Source: Pseudomonadota bacterium (GTDB lineage: Bacteria; Pseudomonadota; Gammaproteobacteria; Steroidobacterales; Steroidobacteraceae). From it: a stretch of 64,000 bases of DNA. Below are positions 16,234 to 25,924 of this stretch, one piece after another. Numbering within the stretch: position 1 is the stretch's first letter; every line of letters begins with the position of its first letter. Where the stretch lies: positions 224,807-288,806 of the forward strand of contig JAFEDT010000018.1 in NCBI GenBank assembly GCA_018241445.1, read 5' to 3'. The position numbers were made by a program, and so were the translations under genes. Under the pieces are notes generated by a model. It had not been told where the DNA came from and ran no database searches. It saw only the letters and a program-made list of their open reading frames with translations.

Positions 16234-17573
16234 GCGGCACCGACACTTCCGACAGCGCGCCGCGCCGGCTGGTGTTGTTGCTGGCGGTGGCGCTCGCCGC
16301 CGGCGCCGCCAGCGCGGTGGCTGCCTGGGTGTTGCCCGCCGACGGCTTGCTGCGCTGGCTGCCGCTGGTGCTGCTGGTGCTGTGCCTGGCGCTGGCCGCG
16401 GGCGCACTGGCCCTGGCGCTGGTCATGCAGCGGCGTGCGCGCCAGCAGCGCGCCTTCGCCGAAGTGCAGCGGCGCGAGAGCGACCGCAACCAGCAGGCGA
16501 TACTGCGGCTGCTCGATGAACTCTCGAGCCTCGCCGACGGCGACCTGACCGTACAGGCCACCGTCACCGAGGACATCACCGGCGCGATCGCCGATTCCAT
16601 CAATTACGCGGTCGATGCGTTGCGCGGCCTGGTCGGCACCATCAACGGCTCGGCGATCCAGCTCGACTCCGCGACCCGCCAGACGCAGGCGTTGTCGCAG
16701 CACCTGGCCAAGGCGAGCGGCGCGCAGTCCAAGCAGATCTCCTCGGCCACCGAATCCGCCGCCAGCATGGCCGGCTCGGTGGAGGAGGTTTCCGGCAACG
16801 CCGAGCGCGCCGCCGACGTGGCGCGCCACTCGGTGGAAGTGGCGCACAAGGGCGGCGATGCCGTGCGCCGCACCATCGACGGCATGAACGCCATCCGCGA
16901 GACCATCCAGGAGACCTCCAAGCGCATCAAGCGCCTCGGGGAGAGCTCGCAGGAGATCGGCAACATCGTCGAGCTGATCAACGACATCGCCGAGCAAACC
17001 AACATCCTGGCGCTCAACGCCTCGATCCAGTCGTCGATGGCGGGCGAGGCCGGGCGCGGATTTGCGGTGGTGGCGGACGAGGTGCAGCGCCTGGCGGAGC
17101 GCGCCGCCAACGCCACCAAGCAGATCGAAGTGCTGGTGCGCACCATCCAGACCGACACCAACGAGGCGGTGGTGTCCATGGAGCGCAGCACCACCGACGT
17201 GGTGGGCGGCGCCCTGCTGGCGGAAAACGCCGGCGCCGCACTGGAGGAGATCGAGCAGGTTTCCAACCAGATCGCCAGCCTGGTGCAGAACATCTCCGGC
17301 AGCGCCCGCCGCCAGACCGGCGCGGCGCAGAACATCGCCCGCAACATGCAGGTCCTCAAGGAGATCAGCTCGCAGACCGCCGACTCCACCCACGCCACCT
17401 CGGCGGCCATCGCCAAGCTGGCGGAGCTGTCCGCCGGCCTGCGCAAGGCCGCCTCCGGCTTCCGCCTGCCCGGCAGCGTCGATCCGGGCGCCAGCGGCAA
17501 GGTCCGCAGCCTGGAGGAGGCCACCCTCAACACCGCGCGCGTGCGCCAGATCTCCGCACTGGGCGGCTCCTGA
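16230..17573 (+). CDS. pilJ: PilJ-type chemoreceptor with almost no periplasmic domain
   Basis: This is a methyl-accepting chemotaxis protein of the Pil-Chp system, 447 aa. It has two membrane helices (about residues 13-33 and 41-63) separated by only about eight residues, then a HAMP-like stretch and a cytoplasmic signalling domain. The hairpin tip is clear (ELINDIAEQTNILALNASIQ, then GRGFAVVADEVQRLAERAANA). Known PilJ proteins are about 680 aa with a large periplasmic sensor, so the ligand-binding part is absent here. The gene is complete, with an ATGA overlap with pilI and a normal stop 36 bases before chpA, so this is not a sequencing break. It may sense the membrane, pilus tension or partner proteins instead. 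Confidence 0.9.
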   Translation: MSGTDTSDSAPRRLVLLLAVALAAGAASAVAAWVLPADGLLRWLPLVLLVLCLALAAGALALALVMQRRARQQRAFAEVQRRESDRNQQAILRLLDELSSLADGDLTVQATVTEDITGAIADSINYAVDALRGLVGTINGSAIQLDSATRQTQALSQHLAKASGAQSKQISSATESAASMAGSVEEVSGNAERAADVARHSVEVAHKGGDAVRRTIDGMNAIRETIQETSKRIKRLGESSQEIGNIVELINDIAEQTNILALNASIQSSMAGEAGRGFAVVADEVQRLAERAANATKQIEVLVRTIQTDTNEAVVSMERSTTDVVGGALLAENAGAALEEIEQVSNQIASLVQNISGSARRQTGAAQNIARNMQVLKEISSQTADSTHATSAAIAKLAELSAGLRKAASGFRLPGSVDPGASGKVRSLEEATLNTARVRQISALGGS

Positions 17574-17609
17574 AGCCTCCCGCCCGCAGGACCAGAATCC
17601 CTTAGCCCC

Positions 17610-20600
17610 ATGGCAGAAGCCGCATCCCAGACATTCGACCTCGTCGGCCGCGAAATCAACGCCACGCTGCTGGAGGCCCGCAGCGCCATCGAGAGTTATG
17701 TCGAGCAGCCCGACAATGCGCAGCTGCTCGAGCGCTGCGCCGCCGACCTGCACCAGGTCCAGGGCGTGCTGCGGCTGCTGGAGATCTACGGCGCGGCCTT
17801 GCTGGCGGAGGAGATGGAGCACGTCGCGCAGTACCTGCGCGCCACGCACGCCGAGCGCAAGAGCCAGGCGGAGAGCCTCGATGCCCTGATGCGCGCCATG
17901 GTGCAGCTGCCCGGCTACCTGGAACGGGTGCTCGGCGGCGGCCGCGACCTGGCGCTGGTGCTGCTGCCGCTGCTGAACGACCTGCGCGCGGTGCGCGGCG
18001 CGCCGCTGCTGTCGGAAGGCACGCTGCTGCTGCTGAACCTCAAGTCCGACATGCAGCCACAGCCGGCGGTGAGCGCCTCCGGGGAGCCCGCGCTCACGGT
18101 GGAGCAGTGGTCGCGGCGCCTGCGTGCCCGCTACCAGCTGGGCCTGATCGGCTGGATCCGCGGCGAGCGGGTGGAGCAGAACCTCGAGACCCTGGGGGCG
18201 GTGGCGCAGAAGCTGCAGCACATCGCCACCCGCCAGCCGGTGTTCCAGCTGTGGTGGGTGATCGGCGCGGTGATCGAGGCCCTGCGGCAGAACGGGCTGG
18301 AGAGCGGGCAGTCGGTCAAGCGGCTGCTGGGCCTGGGTGACCGCGAGATCCGGCGCCTGTACGAGCAGGGCGAGGCGCGCTACGCACAGTCCCCGCCGGT
18401 GGAGCTGCTCAACAACCTGCTGTACTACGTCGGCCGTGCCGAGTCTTCCGGGGAGTTGGTGAGCGCGGTGCGCCAGTCCTTCCGCCTCGCCGAGCTGCTG
18501 CCGGTGGACGAGAGCGTGGAGCAGGAACGCCAGAACCTGTCCGCTCCATCGGTCAAGCTCATGCAGACCGTTGCGGCGGCGATCCGCGAGGACCTGGACC
18601 GCGTCAAGGACACGCTGGACATCTTCGTGCGCCGCGGCTCCTCGCAGCCGCAGGAGCTGGCGCCGCAGGTGGAGCTGCTGCGCAAGATCGGCGACACCCT
18701 GGGCGTGCTGGGCCTGGGGGACCTGCGCGCCAGCGTGGTCGCCGAGACCGAGCGGCTGGGCAAGGTTGCCGCCGGTGAACTGCCGGCGGACGAGCCCACC
18801 CTGGTGGAGATCGCCGCCACGCTGATCGGCGTGGAGGACCGGCTCGACGGCCGCCTGGTTGGCCTGATCCTGCCGCGCGAACCGGGCGAGCCCGCCGCCG
18901 AGATTGATGGTGAGTTCCAGCAGGTGCAGTCGGCGGTACTGCGCGAATGCATCGTCAACCTGGCGCGCGTCAAGGAGGCGGTGACCCAGAGCGTGGGCGG
19001 CACCCTGGATGCGGCCGGCCTGGACAGCTGGCAGGACCTGATGCGCGGCATCCAGGCGGGGCTGCTGCTGTTGGGCAAGACCCGCGCGGTGCAGGCCATC
19101 GAGGGCATCACCACGCAGTTGAAGCGGGTGATGCAGCCGGGCGTACGGGTCCTGCCGCCCGGGTACATCGACCGCCTGGCGGACGCGATCGTCAGCGTCG
19201 AGTACTACATGGAGACGCTGCAGTCCGGCCGCAGCGACCCCTGGTACATGCTGGACAACGCCCAGGCCTGCGTGCAGGCGCTGGAGCAGCAACCCGCCCC
19301 CGCGGTCCCGACCGTGCCGCCCCTGGAGGCAGCCGCGTACGAGCGGACCGTGCAGCTCTCACCGGCGGCGTCGGCCATGAGTGCCGCGGTGCCGGCTCCC
19401 GATCTTGCAGCGGTGGATGCCGCCGCACCGACCCTGGCGGCAACGCGGCCGCCCCGCCGGGTGGAACTGGCCGAGCATGCGGATCCCGAGCTGCTCAAGC
19501 TGTTCATCGAGGAAGCGCACGAAGAGGTGACCCGCGTGCAGCGCTGCTTCCCGCTGTGGGAGCAGAACCCGCTGGAGCAGGGCGAGCTGGTCACGATGCG
19601 CCGCTCTTTCCATACCCTCAAGGGCAGCGGGCGCATGGTGGGCGCGCGCGAGCTCGGCGAGTTCGCCTGGGCGATCGAGAACCTGCTGAACCGCATGCTC
19701 GACAACACGCTCACCCGCTCGCCCGCCATCCTCGACACCCTGCGCTCCGCCGTGGCGGCGCTGCCGCAACTGGTGGGCCAGCTGGAGCACGGCACGGCGG
19801 TGAATGCCGACGTGGCCGGCATCGCCTCGCGCGCTCACGCGCTGGCCGCGGGGCGCGCCGCGCCAACGGCCCCGGGCGCAGCGGCAGCTTCCGAGACGGC
19901 CACCCAGACGGCGCTGCGCGAAGCTCCCCCGCAGCACCCACAGCCCCAGTCGCTGCAGCCGCTGGAGTCGCCGCAGCCGCTGCCGCCGCCACCCGCCGCT
20001 CCTGAACCAATTCCCCTGCAGGCGGGGACCGCACAGACCGCGAGCGCGGGCGCGCCGCCGGAGCCGGTGCCCGCCGTCGCAGCGCTCGCCCCAGCCGTCG
20101 CCGATCCGGCCCGCGAGCTCCTCGCTGATGACACGCTGCGGGACATCTACGCGCGCGAGACCGCGGCGCATATCGCCGCCGTGCGCGCATGGCTCGCGCG
20201 CGAGACCGGGCAACCCGAGCCCCACGTACTGCCCGAGGAGGTCTACCGCGCCTGCCACACGCTGTCGGGCAGCTCCAAGATGGCCCAGGCGCGCCACGGC
20301 ATCCGGCTCGCCGAACCGCTCGACCAGTGGCTGCGCCGCGCGCACGGCAGTGGCGCGGGCCTCGCCGACCCCGATCTCGCGCTGCTCGGGGACTGCATGG
20401 CGGCCATGGAGAACGTGGCGACGCACCTGGACGAGTCCACCGGCTACTTTCTGAGTCATTCGCAGCTGCTGCAGCGCATTGCCGGCGCGGATGCGAACCT
20501 GGAGTCGCGCATCGCCGCGGCACAGGCCAGCGCCGGCGCGGCGCCGTCCGCGCCCGAGACCCCTGTAGACGAGTCTCCCGACTTCGATCCGGAAGTCGCC

Positions 20601-23258
20601 GCGATCTTCACCGACGAGGCGACCGAGCTGATCGAGGCCTCCGAGCAGGCGCTGGCCGCCTGGCGCGCCAGGCCCGACAGCGCCGAGGACCGGCTGGGAC
20701 TGAAGCGCCCGCTGCACACCCTCAAGGGCGGCGCGCGCATGGCGGGCATCATCCCCATGGGGGATCTCAGCCACGAGCTGGAGAGCCTGGTCATGATGAC
20801 GGAGACCGGCACGGTGAAGGCCGGCGAGCCGCTGTTCGATGCCATCCAGGCGAGCCTCGACGAACTGGCGCGCATGCGCGAGCAGGTCGCCGGCGGCCGC
20901 CGCGTGGGACCTGCGCGGGCGCTGATTGCACGACTGCAGGCCCTGGCGAAAGGGGGCGGGGCGGCGCCGGCCGCCGCCGCGCCATCGATCGCCGCCACGC
21001 CATCGGTCGCCATCGCGCCATCGCCCGTCGCCGCATCGCCGGTCAGCGCCCCGCCACCGGCAACCGCCGCGCCCGGCCCGGTCCCGACAGCGCCGGTGAC
21101 ACCGCCTCCGGGTGCAGCCGCGCCGCCTGCCGTGACCCCGGCTCCTGCCCGGATCGTCGTCCAGCCTCCCGCCGCGGCCCCCCCGCCGATCCCGGGTCCA
21201 ACGGCAATCCCGGTGTCCTCGATGGAGGCCCAGTCCGACACCCAGCTCGCGCGGCTCAACGCCGAACTGCGCATGGCGGGCCAGGCGCTCGCGTCTTCAT
21301 CGGCGCGCAGCAGCGAGCCCGCGCAGCGCGCTGAAGTCGCCGAGGACGCTCCCATCCCCGCCGCGCCCGTGCCCCCGGGACGCGAGCCAGTCTCAGGCGG
21401 TGAGCGCCAGGAGATGGCGCGCGTGGACGCGGACCTGCTCGACCAGCTGCTCAACATCTCCGGCGAGGCGAGCATCGCGCGCGCGCGGCTGGAGCAGCAG
21501 CTCGGCTCGTTCGATTTCAACCTGGGCGAACTGTCACGCACCGTGACGCGCCTGAAGGAGCAGCTGCGCAGCCTGGAGATCGAGACCGAGGCGCAGATCC
21601 TGCACAAGCACGAGGAGGAGGGTCCGCACCGCAGCGAGTTCGACCCGCTGGAGCTGGACCGCTACTCCTCCATTCAACAGTACTCACGCGCGCTCGCGGA
21701 GACCGCCAACGACGTCGCCAGCATCCAGCAGCTGCTGGAGAACCAGGCCCGCGACACGCAGAACCTGCTGCAGCAGCAGGCGCGCACCATCACCGAGCTG
21801 CAGAACGGGCTGATGCGCACCCGCATGGTGCCGTTCCAGCGTCACGTGCAGCGCTTGGCGCGCATCGTGCGCCAGGCCGCCGCCGACACCGGCAAGCGTG
21901 CCGAGCTGGTGGTGGAGGGCGCCGCCGGTGAACTCGACCGCCAGGTGCTCGAGCGCATGTTGCCGCCCTTCGAGCACATGCTGCGCAACGCCGTGGTCCA
22001 CGGCATCGAGAAACCCGAGGAGCGGGTGCGCAACGGCAAATCCGGCACCGGCCGCATCCTGCTGGAGCTGCACCGCGAGGGCGCGGAAGTCATGGTGCGC
22101 CTGAGCGATGACGGCGGCGGCATGAACCTGCGCGCCATCCGCGACAAGGCCGCGGTGCTGGGTATCGTGGGCCCGGGGCAGACCTTGAGCGACGAGGATG
22201 CGATGCAGCTCATCCTCGAGCCCGGCTTCTCCACCGCCGGCGCCATCACCCAGCAGGCCGGCCGCGGTGTCGGCATGGACGTGGTGGCCACCGAGATCAA
22301 GCGCCTGGGGGGCGCGCTGCACATGGAGACGCGCCCGGGCGAGGGCTCGGTGTTCACCGTGCGGCTGCCGCTGACACTCGCCATCAGCCACGCGCTGGTG
22401 GTGCGCACCGACGAGGAGTACTACGCGCTGCCGCTGCCGACCGTCGAGGGCGTGCTGCGCCTGTCGAAGTCGGAGGTCATGGCCCACCTGGGGCGCGACG
22501 CCCCGCCCTTCGACTACGGCGGCAACAAGTACCGCTTCCAGCACCTGGCCAGCTTCGTGGGCCTGGCGCCCACCGCGCTGCCGGCGCAGGACGTGACCAT
22601 ACCGGTGGTGCTGGTGCGCGCCGGCGAGCACTCCAGCGGCCTGGTGGCCGACGAGCTCATCGGCAGCCGCGAGATCGTGGTCAAGTCCGTGGGACCGCAG
22701 ATCTCCGGCATTCGCGGCATCAGCGGCGCCACCATCCTGGGCGACGGCCGCATCGTCATCATCCTGGACATCGGCGCACTGGTGCGGGCCGAGTGGCGGA
22801 CCCGCGCGGCGCCGCAGCCCGCGCCGGTGGCGAAGGAACGCGGCGACCGCCGCACCTTCGCCATGGTGGTCGACGATTCCATCACCGTGCGCCGCGTGAC
22901 CCAGCGCCTGCTGGAGCGCAACGGCATGCGCGTCGTGACCGCGCGCGATGGCATGGACGCGGTGGCGCTGCTGGCCGAGCACGTGCCCGACGTCATCCTG
23001 CTGGACATCGAGATGCCGCGCATGGACGGCTACGAGGTGGCGGCGCACGTGCGCAACGATCCGCGCCTGAAGGACGTGCCCATCATCATGGTCACCTCGC
23101 GCGTCGGCGAGAAGCACCGCGCGCGCGCCATCGAACTGGGCGTCGATGACTACCTGGGCAAGCCCTACCAGGAGGCGCAGCTGCTGGATGCCATCGCGCC
23201 GCTGGTGGAGCGGCGCCGCGCCGACCAGCGTTACGCCGGCGGCGCCGCGGGTACTTGA
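17610..23258 (+). CDS. chpA: ChpA-type hybrid chemotaxis histidine kinase (PilL)
   Basis: This is an 1,882-aa CheA-class kinase that phosphorylates PilG and PilH. Phosphotransfer domains come first: an unusual N-terminal one with HQVQG (H48), then three canonical sites, HTLKGSG (about H668), HTLSGSS (H883) and HTLKGGA (H1036), joined by long Ala/Pro-rich linkers. Then come the dimerisation helices, the HATPase core with NAVVHGIEKPEE (N1460) and DDGGGM, a CheW-like domain (about 1580-1740), and a C-terminal receiver (VVDDSITVRR, phospho-Asp about D1799 in LLDIEMPRMDG). Pseudomonas ChpA is larger with more phosphotransfer domains, so this is a compact version. The start ATG lies 36 bases after pilJ. 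Confidence 0.93.
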   Translation: MAEAASQTFDLVGREINATLLEARSAIESYVEQPDNAQLLERCAADLHQVQGVLRLLEIYGAALLAEEMEHVAQYLRATHAERKSQAESLDALMRAMVQLPGYLERVLGGGRDLALVLLPLLNDLRAVRGAPLLSEGTLLLLNLKSDMQPQPAVSASGEPALTVEQWSRRLRARYQLGLIGWIRGERVEQNLETLGAVAQKLQHIATRQPVFQLWWVIGAVIEALRQNGLESGQSVKRLLGLGDREIRRLYEQGEARYAQSPPVELLNNLLYYVGRAESSGELVSAVRQSFRLAELLPVDESVEQERQNLSAPSVKLMQTVAAAIREDLDRVKDTLDIFVRRGSSQPQELAPQVELLRKIGDTLGVLGLGDLRASVVAETERLGKVAAGELPADEPTLVEIAATLIGVEDRLDGRLVGLILPREPGEPAAEIDGEFQQVQSAVLRECIVNLARVKEAVTQSVGGTLDAAGLDSWQDLMRGIQAGLLLLGKTRAVQAIEGITTQLKRVMQPGVRVLPPGYIDRLADAIVSVEYYMETLQSGRSDPWYMLDNAQACVQALEQQPAPAVPTVPPLEAAAYERTVQLSPAASAMSAAVPAPDLAAVDAAAPTLAATRPPRRVELAEHADPELLKLFIEEAHEEVTRVQRCFPLWEQNPLEQGELVTMRRSFHTLKGSGRMVGARELGEFAWAIENLLNRMLDNTLTRSPAILDTLRSAVAALPQLVGQLEHGTAVNADVAGIASRAHALAAGRAAPTAPGAAAASETATQTALREAPPQHPQPQSLQPLESPQPLPPPPAAPEPIPLQAGTAQTASAGAPPEPVPAVAALAPAVADPARELLADDTLRDIYARETAAHIAAVRAWLARETGQPEPHVLPEEVYRACHTLSGSSKMAQARHGIRLAEPLDQWLRRAHGSGAGLADPDLALLGDCMAAMENVATHLDESTGYFLSHSQLLQRIAGADANLESRIAAAQASAGAAPSAPETPVDESPDFDPEVAAIFTDEATELIEASEQALAAWRARPDSAEDRLGLKRPLHTLKGGARMAGIIPMGDLSHELESLVMMTETGTVKAGEPLFDAIQASLDELARMREQVAGGRRVGPARALIARLQALAKGGGAAPAAAAPSIAATPSVAIAPSPVAASPVSAPPPATAAPGPVPTAPVTPPPGAAAPPAVTPAPARIVVQPPAAAPPPIPGPTAIPVSSMEAQSDTQLARLNAELRMAGQALASSSARSSEPAQRAEVAEDAPIPAAPVPPGREPVSGGERQEMARVDADLLDQLLNISGEASIARARLEQQLGSFDFNLGELSRTVTRLKEQLRSLEIETEAQILHKHEEEGPHRSEFDPLELDRYSSIQQYSRALAETANDVASIQQLLENQARDTQNLLQQQARTITELQNGLMRTRMVPFQRHVQRLARIVRQAAADTGKRAELVVEGAAGELDRQVLERMLPPFEHMLRNAVVHGIEKPEERVRNGKSGTGRILLELHREGAEVMVRLSDDGGGMNLRAIRDKAAVLGIVGPGQTLSDEDAMQLILEPGFSTAGAITQQAGRGVGMDVVATEIKRLGGALHMETRPGEGSVFTVRLPLTLAISHALVVRTDEEYYALPLPTVEGVLRLSKSEVMAHLGRDAPPFDYGGNKYRFQHLASFVGLAPTALPAQDVTIPVVLVRAGEHSSGLVADELIGSREIVVKSVGPQISGIRGISGATILGDGRIVIILDIGALVRAEWRTRAAPQPAPVAKERGDRRTFAMVVDDSITVRRVTQRLLERNGMRVVTARDGMDAVALLAEHVPDVILLDIEMPRMDGYEVAAHVRNDPRLKDVPIIMVTSRVGEKHRARAIELGVDDYLGKPYQEAQLLDAIAPLVERRRADQRYAGGAAGT

Positions 23259-23267
23259 GGGAGAGTC

Positions 23268-23741
23268 ATGGCCGAGCGCGTCGCCGAGATCTACAGCCTG
23301 CTGGTGCCGCTGGTCGAGGGGCGGCTGATCATCCCGCGCGCCTGCATCGCCGAGGTCATCGGTTTCACCACCCCTTCGGAGATGACCGGCGCGCCGCCCT
23401 GGTACATCGGCACCGTGCCCTGGAACGGCAAGGCCGTGCCCCTGGTGTCCTTCGAGGGCGCCTGCGGCCAGGTCATCCCGCCGGCCGGCGGGCGCACCCG
23501 CATCGTGGTGCTGCACGCGCTGGGCACTAAGGTCGAGGGCGGCAATTTCGCGTTGCTGTCTCAGGGTTTCCCGCAGCTGGTGCGCGTCAGCTCCGACGTG
23601 GTGCGGCCCGACAATTCGCGGGTGTTCCCGGAACGCTCGCCGGTGATCTGCCAGGTGCGCATGGTCAACGAGACCCCGCTGGTGCCGGACCTGGAGCGCC
23701 TCGAAGAGATGATCGCCGAAGAGACCTGCATCGGCGCGTGA
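23268..23741 (+). CDS. chpC: CheW-like adaptor, probable ChpC
   Basis: This is a 157-aa protein with a CheW fold (SLLVPLVEGRLIIPRACIAEV, then WYIGTVPWNGKAVPLVSFEGA). It follows chpA after nine bases with a good GAGGGAGAG ribosome site, so it belongs to the same operon. In Pseudomonas a second CheW-like protein, ChpC, sits near the end of the cluster and helps link extra receptors. The symbol rests on position and fold and is less certain than the others. No methyltransferase or methylesterase (pilK, chpB) is seen in the window. Confidence 0.8.
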   Translation: MAERVAEIYSLLVPLVEGRLIIPRACIAEVIGFTTPSEMTGAPPWYIGTVPWNGKAVPLVSFEGACGQVIPPAGGRTRIVVLHALGTKVEGGNFALLSQGFPQLVRVSSDVVRPDNSRVFPERSPVICQVRMVNETPLVPDLERLEEMIAEETCIGA

Positions 23742-24016
23742 GGCCTGGCGGGGCCGTACGGATCACGCCGCATCCACCCACCGGTCGCGTACTGCTGCCA
23801 TGCGCGAGCCCGCTGCGCACGCCCGCACTGGCCGCTGCCCTGCGAGTCTGGATTAAGTCAACTCGCCCCTTGAGACCGAGCCTGGGACTTGAGCGATGCG
23901 GCCGCCACTGGCACGCGTTGCGAAATCCGGAGTAGTCTTCCGGGAAACGTCCGCTGGCGTAGCGGGCACGGAAGCCCGTCGTGGGCTCGTCAACACAATT
24001 ACGGGGATGAAGAACG
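23742..24016. other. gap between chpC and the sialidase-like gene
   Basis: These 275 bases hold no gene I can support. Short perfect hairpins occur (CCGCT-GGCGT-AGCGG and AGCCC-GTCGT-GGGCT in the last 80 bases), without T-runs. The leader of the exported protein probably lies here, but no clear promoter stands out. Confidence 0.4.
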
Positions 24017-25726
24017 ATGAACGCTCGCAAATCTTTTTTGACGGCGCTGTCGGCTGCGTGCCTGACTCTCGGGTCGTCGTACTCGGTCCAGGCTGCCGGG
24101 GATCATTTCAAGGCGCTGGGACCGGACAAGGGCCAGGCGAACAACGATGATTCGCTGTTCTATCCCAATCAGTACGAAGCGGCGGCAGCCGCACACCCGG
24201 ATCCCAACGGCCTGGTGCTGTTCTCCCTGTGCCGCCGCGCGCCGTTCAACTCCAGCGGACTGTACGCGCCGCTTGCCGGCGGCAATGTCGATGCGGTCGT
24301 GGGTGACACGACCTTCGGGCTGGTGGACGGCACTCAGTGTTATAACCCTCAGAACGAGCAGAACATCGTCATCAACCCGACCAACCCCAACAATATCGTC
24401 ACTTCCGCCAACGACTATCGTTACGGCTTCCAGCACCAGGTTTACGTGAGCATGGACGGTGGCAACACGTTCGCCAACGTGATCCTGCCGGGCTGGGATA
24501 TCGCCACCGGCGCCAAAGGGCTGTTCAAGCACGTGCAGGCCGGGGGCGACCCGGCGCTGGCTTTCGGACGGGACGGGACACTGTACTTCGCCGGCCTGGT
24601 GTACGACTTCAGCTTTACCAACCGCACCCCGAGCGGCGTCGCGGTGGCTTCTTCCAGCGATGGCGGCGCCACCTGGACCACGCCCGTGATGGTGCACTAC
24701 GAGGCCGCCACCAACTTCTTCAACGACAAGGAATGGATCGCGGCCGGCGCGGGGGGCGAGGTGTACGTCACCTGGACGCAATTCAACCAGGGGCCGCACG
24801 GCGCGGGGTACATCCAATCGCCCATCGTCGGCGCGGTGTCGCACGACCACGGGCAGACCTGGAGCGGCATGATCCCGGTAAGCGACCGGGCCCATCCTTT
24901 CGATTCGGGCTCTTCGCCGGCGTATGCTCCTGATGGCACGCTGTACGTAGCGTACGAGGGTAACCAGGCCGGCAATACCAGCAGGGACCAGACCGTGGTG
25001 GCGCGCTCCACCGACGGCGGTCTGACCTTCACCAACACGGAAGTCGGGCGGGTGTATGACGATGTCGGCTGCTATCCGCTCAACCAGGCGCAGGGCCGCC
25101 AGCGGCTGAGCTTCGAGCAGTTCCGCATCAACGGCTTCCCGTCGCTGGCGATCGACCCCACCACCGGCGGCCTGGCCATCAGCTGGGCGGATGACCAGAA
25201 CAACGCCGGCTGCGCGAGCGGGGCCACGTCGTTCTCCGGCCTGACAAACAACCAGGTCAAGCTGGTGACCTCGGCTGACGGCAAGACCTGGACGGCTCCC
25301 CGGCAGATCACCTCGGGCGCGGACAAGGTGTACTCCGCCGTCGGGGCCAACGGCGGGCGGATCGTGGTCGGCTACTACACCCGCGACTTTTCGCCGGTGC
25401 CAACCGCGACCGACCACACCTGCCAGCGAGGTTTCCTGGATACCAACGACCCGGGCTACCCGGCCTCGCCGACGGTGCACTATATCGACCTTAACCCGGT
25501 ATGCCTGGACTACGCCTTCAGCAGCTCCAGTGACGGCTTCGCGAGCGAAACCCGCGTTTCCTCGCAATCCTCCAATCCGTACGTGCTGTTCTCCGGCAGC
25601 TTCATCGGCGACTACACCGGCGTGGCGGTCGATCCGAGCGGCGGGGTGCACAGCGTGTGGACCGACTTCCGCGGCCTGCCCGGAACCACGGCGCCGAACC
25701 AGGACACGATCGTCGGTAATAACTGA
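24017..25726 (+). CDS. exported sialidase-fold (Asp-box) protein
   Basis: This is a 569-aa protein with a signal peptide (FLTALSAACLTLGSSYSVQAAG, cut near residue 27). It carries several Asp-box/BNR repeats: SMDGGNTF, SSDGGATW, SHDHGQTW, STDGGLTF and SADGKTW, the hallmark of six-bladed sialidase-type propellers. Eight or so Cys residues could form disulfides in the periplasm or outside. I cannot see the Arg triad of true sialidases, so enzyme activity is unproven; many such proteins are simply exported propellers. It stands alone, followed at once by a strong hairpin. Function is unknown. Confidence 0.8.
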   Translation: MNARKSFLTALSAACLTLGSSYSVQAAGDHFKALGPDKGQANNDDSLFYPNQYEAAAAAHPDPNGLVLFSLCRRAPFNSSGLYAPLAGGNVDAVVGDTTFGLVDGTQCYNPQNEQNIVINPTNPNNIVTSANDYRYGFQHQVYVSMDGGNTFANVILPGWDIATGAKGLFKHVQAGGDPALAFGRDGTLYFAGLVYDFSFTNRTPSGVAVASSSDGGATWTTPVMVHYEAATNFFNDKEWIAAGAGGEVYVTWTQFNQGPHGAGYIQSPIVGAVSHDHGQTWSGMIPVSDRAHPFDSGSSPAYAPDGTLYVAYEGNQAGNTSRDQTVVARSTDGGLTFTNTEVGRVYDDVGCYPLNQAQGRQRLSFEQFRINGFPSLAIDPTTGGLAISWADDQNNAGCASGATSFSGLTNNQVKLVTSADGKTWTAPRQITSGADKVYSAVGANGGRIVVGYYTRDFSPVPTATDHTCQRGFLDTNDPGYPASPTVHYIDLNPVCLDYAFSSSSDGFASETRVSSQSSNPYVLFSGSFIGDYTGVAVDPSGGVHSVWTDFRGLPGTTAPNQDTIVGNN

Positions 25727-25732
25727 GGATAG

Positions 25733-25773
25733 GGCTCGCGCCCGCACGCCAGGACGGCGTGCGGGCGCGAGCC
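25733..25773 (+). terminator. 18-bp perfect hairpin after the sialidase-like gene
   Basis: GGCTCGCGCCCGCACGCC (25733-25750) pairs perfectly with 25756-25773 around the loop AGGAC, 6 bases after the stop codon. No T-run follows, so it may work as a bidirectional or Rho-assisted terminator, or protect the mRNA end. Its left arm and loop resemble the hairpin after ampD at 45,822. Confidence 0.6.
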
Positions 25774-25924
25774 GCGCAGCCGGCGCGCCGGATTTACCGG
25801 ACCTGTGAGGCATCCCGGCGAACCCCTTCAATATGCTAGGCACGTTTCCGGGTGTGCCGGTAATCCGCTTTGTATCGATGGCAGCCGCCGTCGGCGAGAC
25901 CCATAAAAGCTGCTGAGTTCTGAG

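Noticed and set aside
16134..19292. Long minus-strand open frame across pilJ and chpA
   Set aside because: It lies antisense to complete pilus chemosensory genes and has a composition of the GC-artefact kind.
24017..25726. Calling the Asp-box protein a sialidase
   Set aside because: The propeller repeats are clear but I could not find the Arg triad and nucleophile Tyr/Glu set, so only the fold is claimed.
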